Source: an uncultured Clostridia bacterium
GTDB lineage: Bacteria; Bacillota; Clostridia; TANB77; CAG-508
Length of the DNA stretch: 8,165 nucleotides
Assembly: GCA_948663505.1 (NCBI GenBank)
Contig: CAPNAQ010000080.1
Coordinates: 1 to 8,165 of the forward strand
Direction of reading: 5' to 3'
The notes below the pieces were generated by a model, which ran no database searches, was not told the DNA's origin, and saw only the letters and a program-made list of their open reading frames with translations. Positions 1 through 6,000 of this stretch are shown piece by piece. A program made the position numbers and the translations under genes. How positions within the stretch are numbered: position 1 is the stretch's first letter; each line of letters begins with the position of its first letter.

Positions 1-1
1 A

Positions 2-73
2 AAAATAAGTATTTTTTTATTAATCTTTTTATTAATATCATTTGGCGTAATTTATGCAGTAAGTAATTTTGCT
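2..73 (+). other. Secretion signal peptide or N-terminal membrane anchor (start Met outside window)
   Basis: Residues 3-19 form an uninterrupted hydrophobic run (SIFLLIFLLISFGVIYA) preceded by a visible lysine, and the next residues are polar (VSNFATKG). This is the n-region/h-region layout of a Sec signal. A cleavage after Ala19 or Ala24 is possible, but neither site is a textbook AxA, so an uncleaved N-terminal anchor is also possible. Base 1 is an A, compatible with a preceding lysine codon, so a start such as Met-Lys-Lys just outside the window is likely (inference). Confidence 0.85.
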
Positions 74-3000
74 ACAAAAGGAGAGTTAAATGGTGATGGA
101 GAAATAAATTATGCTGATGTAAGTTTATTACAATTACATTTGATACACTCAAAAGAATTACCAACAGAAATGTTAGAAAATGCTGATATGAACAATGATG
201 GAAAAATAACAGTAACAGACTTAAATCTTTTAATAAAAAAGATAGAAAAAAAATTAAAATATGAAGCAACAGTAAGAGAGATAGAGGTAAGTAATTATTA
301 TCCAAATAAAAATGAAGAGATAACATTAAATTTTGATATTGATGTAACTTATAATGTTGAAATTAAAACAATTACTATTAATGGAGAAGAATATGAAATA
401 GTAAGAAATGAACAAAATCAAAATTTATATGAAGTTAAATTAAATGTAGGAAACACAAATGGTGTAAAAGAATATAGATTTGAAAAAGTAACTCTTATAA
501 ATGGAAAAGAAATTGAAATTGATGAAACAGTTAAAGTGGATGTATTAAAAACACAACCTCAAATTGAAAATTGGACATTAACAGGTGATACAGAAAAAAC
601 AGAATTAAATATATCATTTGATGTAGTAGATTCTGATAAAACAATAAATTCAGGAATGTATACAATTACTGAAAAGAAAGAAGAAACTGAAAGTAATGAA
701 GCATCTGAAAGTAATGAAGAAACTGAAAATCCAGAAGGAACAGAATATATACAACAAGGAGTTGTAGAAGTTGGTACTAATAATATAAATGTAAAAGTAG
801 AAGAAAATAAAAAATACCAAATATTAGTAGAAGTACCATATAACTTAGATACAGGTACTTTAGAACAAGAAGGAAGCAATACAGGAAGACTTATAAAAGA
901 GGAAGAACTAATTCTTATAAAAGATTATAATTTCCAATTATCTAATATAAGAACTTATAAGGAAGAACAAGAAGATACAGCTTCAGAAGAATTTAATTTA
1001 GAAGAAAATATAATAGTAAAATTTGATAGTACAAATGCAACAGAATATTTACCACAAAGTGCAGTTATAAATGGAAAAAGATATGATCTAACAGAAGATA
1101 ATGGTACATATACAGCATTTATAGATGGATTTGATAGCACAGGTAACAATAATATAAAAATAGAAAAGGTTACTTTAGATAATGGAAAAGAATTTGAAGT
1201 AAATCAAGAAAAGCAAGTAAAAATAATAAAAAATGCACCAACTGTTGCAAGATTCAGAAGTCATGAAAATTCAGAAGAAAAAAATATTAATATGCTTATT
1301 TTTATAAAAGATAAAAATAAAGCAATAACTGATTTAACAGCAAAATTATTTGATGAAGAAAACAATGAAATCGCATCTAAAAACTTAACAGAATATTTGA
1401 CAGATGAAAATTTAAGTGATAGTGAAGAAGAAGAAATAAAAGACACATATTATATAAATTCTACTATAAATTTAGAAAACATAGAATTACCAGATAAATA
1501 TAAAATAAAATTAATTGCAAATTATTGTTTACTTGAAGATGATGAAAATTATACATATACAAATGAAACTATATTAGAAAATGAAGAATCATCTAATCCA
1601 AATGCTAATATAAATAATGTACAAATATCTAACAAATATCCTGAAAAAGGAGAAAATATTACATTAACATATACAATAGAAACAAATAAAGAAAACCTTA
1701 ACATAACACACATTAGAGTAAACAACTTAAGATGTATTGCAACAAAAAACACAGATGAAGACGAAAATGTAACATATTCTATAACTTTAAATGCAGGAGA
1801 AACAGCAGGTATAGTAGACTTAAATGCTACAGAAATTATATTTGAAGATAATACATCAATTGGTGTAAGAAACCAAGTAAAAATAGATGTTTTAAAACAA
1901 AAACCTACTAGTGAAGCATTTACACAAATAGATGATATAGAAAATAAATCTGTTAGATTAACTGCAAATATAGTAGATCCAGATAAAGCATTTATAAGTG
2001 GAAAAGCAGAACTTGTAAGAAATAGCGATGAGAAAATAGTTGCAACAAAAGAATTTGATGCAGAACACATTACTTTTGACATTGAAAATATTGAAATAGG
2101 AACACAATATACATTAGTTGCAAAAATGACATATGATAGAGATACTAATACAATAGAAGAAGAAACAAACAAAAACTATGTAGAAAATGAAATATTTAGA
2201 AGAAGACCAATACAATTAATTGCAGATTATGAGTTACAAATAAGTAATTTAAAAACATACAATGGAGAAAAAGAAACAAAATATTTTGAAAGAGGTCAAG
2301 AAGTAACTGTAAGTTTTGATAGTGCTAATAGTACAGAATTCTATCCAGTTTACGCTGTTATAAATGGAAAACAATATGAATTAGAAAAAGTAGAGCAAAA
2401 CTATAAAACTAATATACCAGTAGTTTCTACATTTGGACCAAAAACAATTACAATTGAAAAAATAATTTTAAATAACACAAAAGAAATAGAATTAACAGAA
2501 AATAATGAAACAAAAGTAGGAATATTAAAATTAAGACCAACTATTATAGATTTTGGATATAGTGAAAATGAAGATAATGTAAATATTGATGTAGCATTTA
2601 AAGTAAATGATACAGAAGAAACAATAACTAGTGGAACTATAAAAGTAATAGATGAAAATGGAGTTACAATAAAACAAGAAGAATTAACTCGTAATTCAAA
2701 TGGAATTAGTTTTGAAAAAGGAATTTGTGAAGAATTTGAAATAGAAATACTAGCAAATTACGATTTAGATACAAATCAAGTTACAACTGGAGATAACGAA
2801 TATACAAATCAACAATTACTTAAAGAAGGAATTAATATAAGTGCAGAACGTTTAATTGAAATAAAAGACATAATTGGAGTAAGTCTATATTCAACAGAAA
2901 ATCCAACAGTAGAAGTTACTAGTGTAACAGAAGAAAAATTATCAAACTTAGATAATTACATAGTAAAAGTTACATCAAAAGAAATGCCTGCATTTTATAC

Positions 3001-6000
3001 TAAAATAAAAAGCTATGAAACAACAGAAGATGGAAATTTAGATTTCATTTTAGATTATGATAATGTAATTCAATATGAAAATGACAAAAAACAAAATAGA
3101 CTAAAAGTTACATATGGTAAATTAAATAATGGAGTTGCTGAAAATAAAAGTATAGAAACTTTAATTGCAGAAATAAAAGCAAATCCAGATGGAAACTTTA
3201 CACTAACACAAGATTACGACGTATCTTATTTAAAAACAACAAATACATCACTCATTACATCTGAATTTAGAGGTACATTAAATGGAAATGGACACAAAAT
3301 ATATAATTTAAATAAACCATTATTTGATACACTAGAAAGTGCAACAATTCAAAATCTTGAATTAGAAAAAGTTAATTTACTTGAAGCAACAAGTAGAGGA
3401 AGTATAGCAAGTGTAGCTTCAAATACTAATATAAAAAATGTACATATTAAAAATTTGAATATAGTAACAAAAGCAAATGAAATAGGTGGAATTGTTGGTA
3501 ACTTAATAGCTGGAACTATTGAAGAATGTAGTATAACAAATTATAATGTAAGTACATCTGGACATATAAGAATAGGTGGAATTGTTGGATACATGGATGG
3601 TGGAACAATTAAGAACTGCTATGTACAAGGTGAAATGAATTCAACTCAAAGTAAAGATGGTAATGGAATAGGTGGTATTCTTGGACATGGATTAGCAACA
3701 CAAATTACTATTGAAAACTGTATTACTAAAATAAATTATGTATGGACTGGAGGAGGACGTAGATTTAATGGTGCTATAGTAGGATTACCAAATTCATCAA
3801 CAATTTTGAAAAATAATGTAAGTTTATCAACTGGTACAGTAATTTATAAAGTATGTGGTTCAGCTATTAACAAAGCTTCTATTAACAACTACGAATTAGA
3901 AGAATCAGAACTAATATCAAATGCTACAGGAGAAATAGTAAAGACAATATCTAAAGATAATGTTACAAAAGACTTCTTTAAAGATAATACAAACTTTGAT
4001 GAAAGTATTTGGAATTTAGAAGGTGCATCTTATGAACATTTACCAACATTAAAAGGAAATAAACAACAAGAAGATGAAACAGAAAACAATGGAGAAAAAA
4101 TAGATGCAAATCTATATATTCCAGAATATGATAGAATAAAAAATACTCCAGGATTTAATACAAATAAGTTAATAGCATATCATAATATACAAAAATTAAT
4201 GCCATATTATGATGCAAAATATATGGTATTAGATAGTACTAGTATATCAAATACACACTTATTAAATACAAAAACTATAAAACATATACTACCTTATGCA
4301 GACAATAAACTTGTAACATATTTAACATCAAAAGCTTATAATGGAATAACAAAAATAAAAGTTGTATTTACAGATTATACAATACAAGAATATGAAGTAA
4401 ACTTTGAAAAACTTATGGGAAGTATTGCTATATATAAAATACCAGAATTAAATTTAAGCTATGCATTTGGAAACTATATTATAAATGAAGATTCAGACGT
4501 TATAAATAAATTAACTGAATATATAAGCTCATTAGATTATACTACAGTACTAGACCCACTTACAGCAGCTGGAGATAGTAGGCTATATAGAGATAATTAC
4601 AATAATGTAATTAAAAATACAGCAAAAGAAGTAGCACTTAAAATCTTACAAAATGATGAAGACAGTATACTTATGTTAAACAATGAAATACTAAACAAAA
4701 AAATAGAACAAGAATTAATTGGAACTGAAAAAATAAATAAAATACTTTATGCATATAACTATTATGACCGTTGGTATGGATTTGAAATAGGTGGTACAAA
4801 AATATCAGATATTCTAGAATTTGAAGGTAATATGTATTCAGACTCAATGACATTTTATAATGTAGTAAGTGAAGTACTTGTAGGAAATCTAAATCCAGGT
4901 GGTACAGATGGTTTCTACAAAACTTGTCTAAAAAAATATACAGGAAGTTCAACAATTGGATATTTCTTAGATTATATTATAACTAATATTGGTGGATATG
5001 AAGATGTAAATGACTGGTTTACGGAGTATTTTGGTGCTAGAAATATACTAGCTGAAGTTCCAGTAGATAATTTACCTGAAATAGGGTATCGTGGATGGTA
5101 TCAACTTAAGAAAAATGCAAGAATGGTACTTCCAGTTATTACTTTACCAAATGATTGTGCTTATATGATTTCTGGACCTGCTCATTTACAATTTGGACCT
5201 TCACAATTATATCATAAAGATCCTCAGACTGAAGCTGGAAGAACAGAAGTTAAAAACAAAGTAAATAATCATGTTAAACTTGTAAAAAGCCATTTTTCTA
5301 CTTTAGCAGATTCATTTGACTATAAAAAATGGAATAACTACTGTATTATGGTTTATGATTGTACAAAAATAATTACGGGTTATAAAAATACTTATTTCCC
5401 TGGTACAAATATTGTAATATCAACAGGTCCGGTTTATACACAAGGAAAAGTTGGTCTAGAATATCCATTCTTTAAGAATTTTAGTGAAGTTTTAGGACTA
5501 TGGCAACCAGGTGGTAGCTCAGCTGGTGTAGGTAATACTGCTGGATTCTTATGGTTCCAAGCAAGACCAGGACTTACTAATTTTGATACTTGGACACACG
5601 AATTTGAACACGCTTTATATGATAAAATAATGTTATATCAACGTGGTGCTAGAGTGCAACTTGAAACACTTACAGAAGGTAATGTCCAACAATATGCTAA
5701 TTGGAGTGAAAACAATCTTACTCAAGATGTTGGACCATATTACTTTAATACATCTTTCTATTTGAATAAAGAAGGTAATGCGACTCAAAATCTAACTCCT
5801 GAGAGAATTAATACAAGGGAAAAATTAGAAAATTATTATAAAGGACAACAAAATGCACTAGATTTACTAGATTATATTGAAGGAAAAGCATTTATTAGAT
5901 TAACACCAGAACAACAAGCAAAGATTGCTACAAGAATGAATATATCTGCTGGTTGGTCTTCTTGGGGAGGAATCACAGCACAACAGGCAACAAATATGAA

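Noticed and set aside
77..106. AAAGGAG followed by ATG at 90 as a start site for a small gene
   Set aside because: The frame ends after five codons (TAA at 105-107), and the motif simply encodes part of the first calcium loop region.
140..142. TTG as the translation start
   Set aside because: It has no ribosome binding site, it splits the dockerin, and the frame is open upstream through a signal peptide to the window edge.
155..175. LPTEM near the N-terminus as a sortase motif
   Set aside because: It is not LPXTG, it is not followed by a hydrophobic helix, and it lies in the linker between the calcium loops.
72..326. Leucine-rich minus-strand ORF that could pass for a membrane peptide
   Set aside because: It is the antisense shadow of the AAA/AAT-rich dockerin coding region. 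No ribosome binding site was found.
1549..2172. 207-codon minus-strand ORF
   Set aside because: It is antisense to the repeat units. The encoded Ser/Phe/Val-rich sequence is what reverse translation of Glu/Asn/Lys-rich coding sequence gives, and there is no start signal or recognisable motif.
3481..3740. Periodic repeats as a CRISPR array
   Set aside because: There are only two exact copies of a short sequence, in frame and encoding GLUG rungs. There are no regular spacers.
5591..5680. M60/enhancin-type peptidase as the family
   Set aside because: M60 needs an HExGHxxQ-like site. Here the site is HEFEH, and the GNGH/GLUG module before it plus the VLPVITLP segment fit M26 better.
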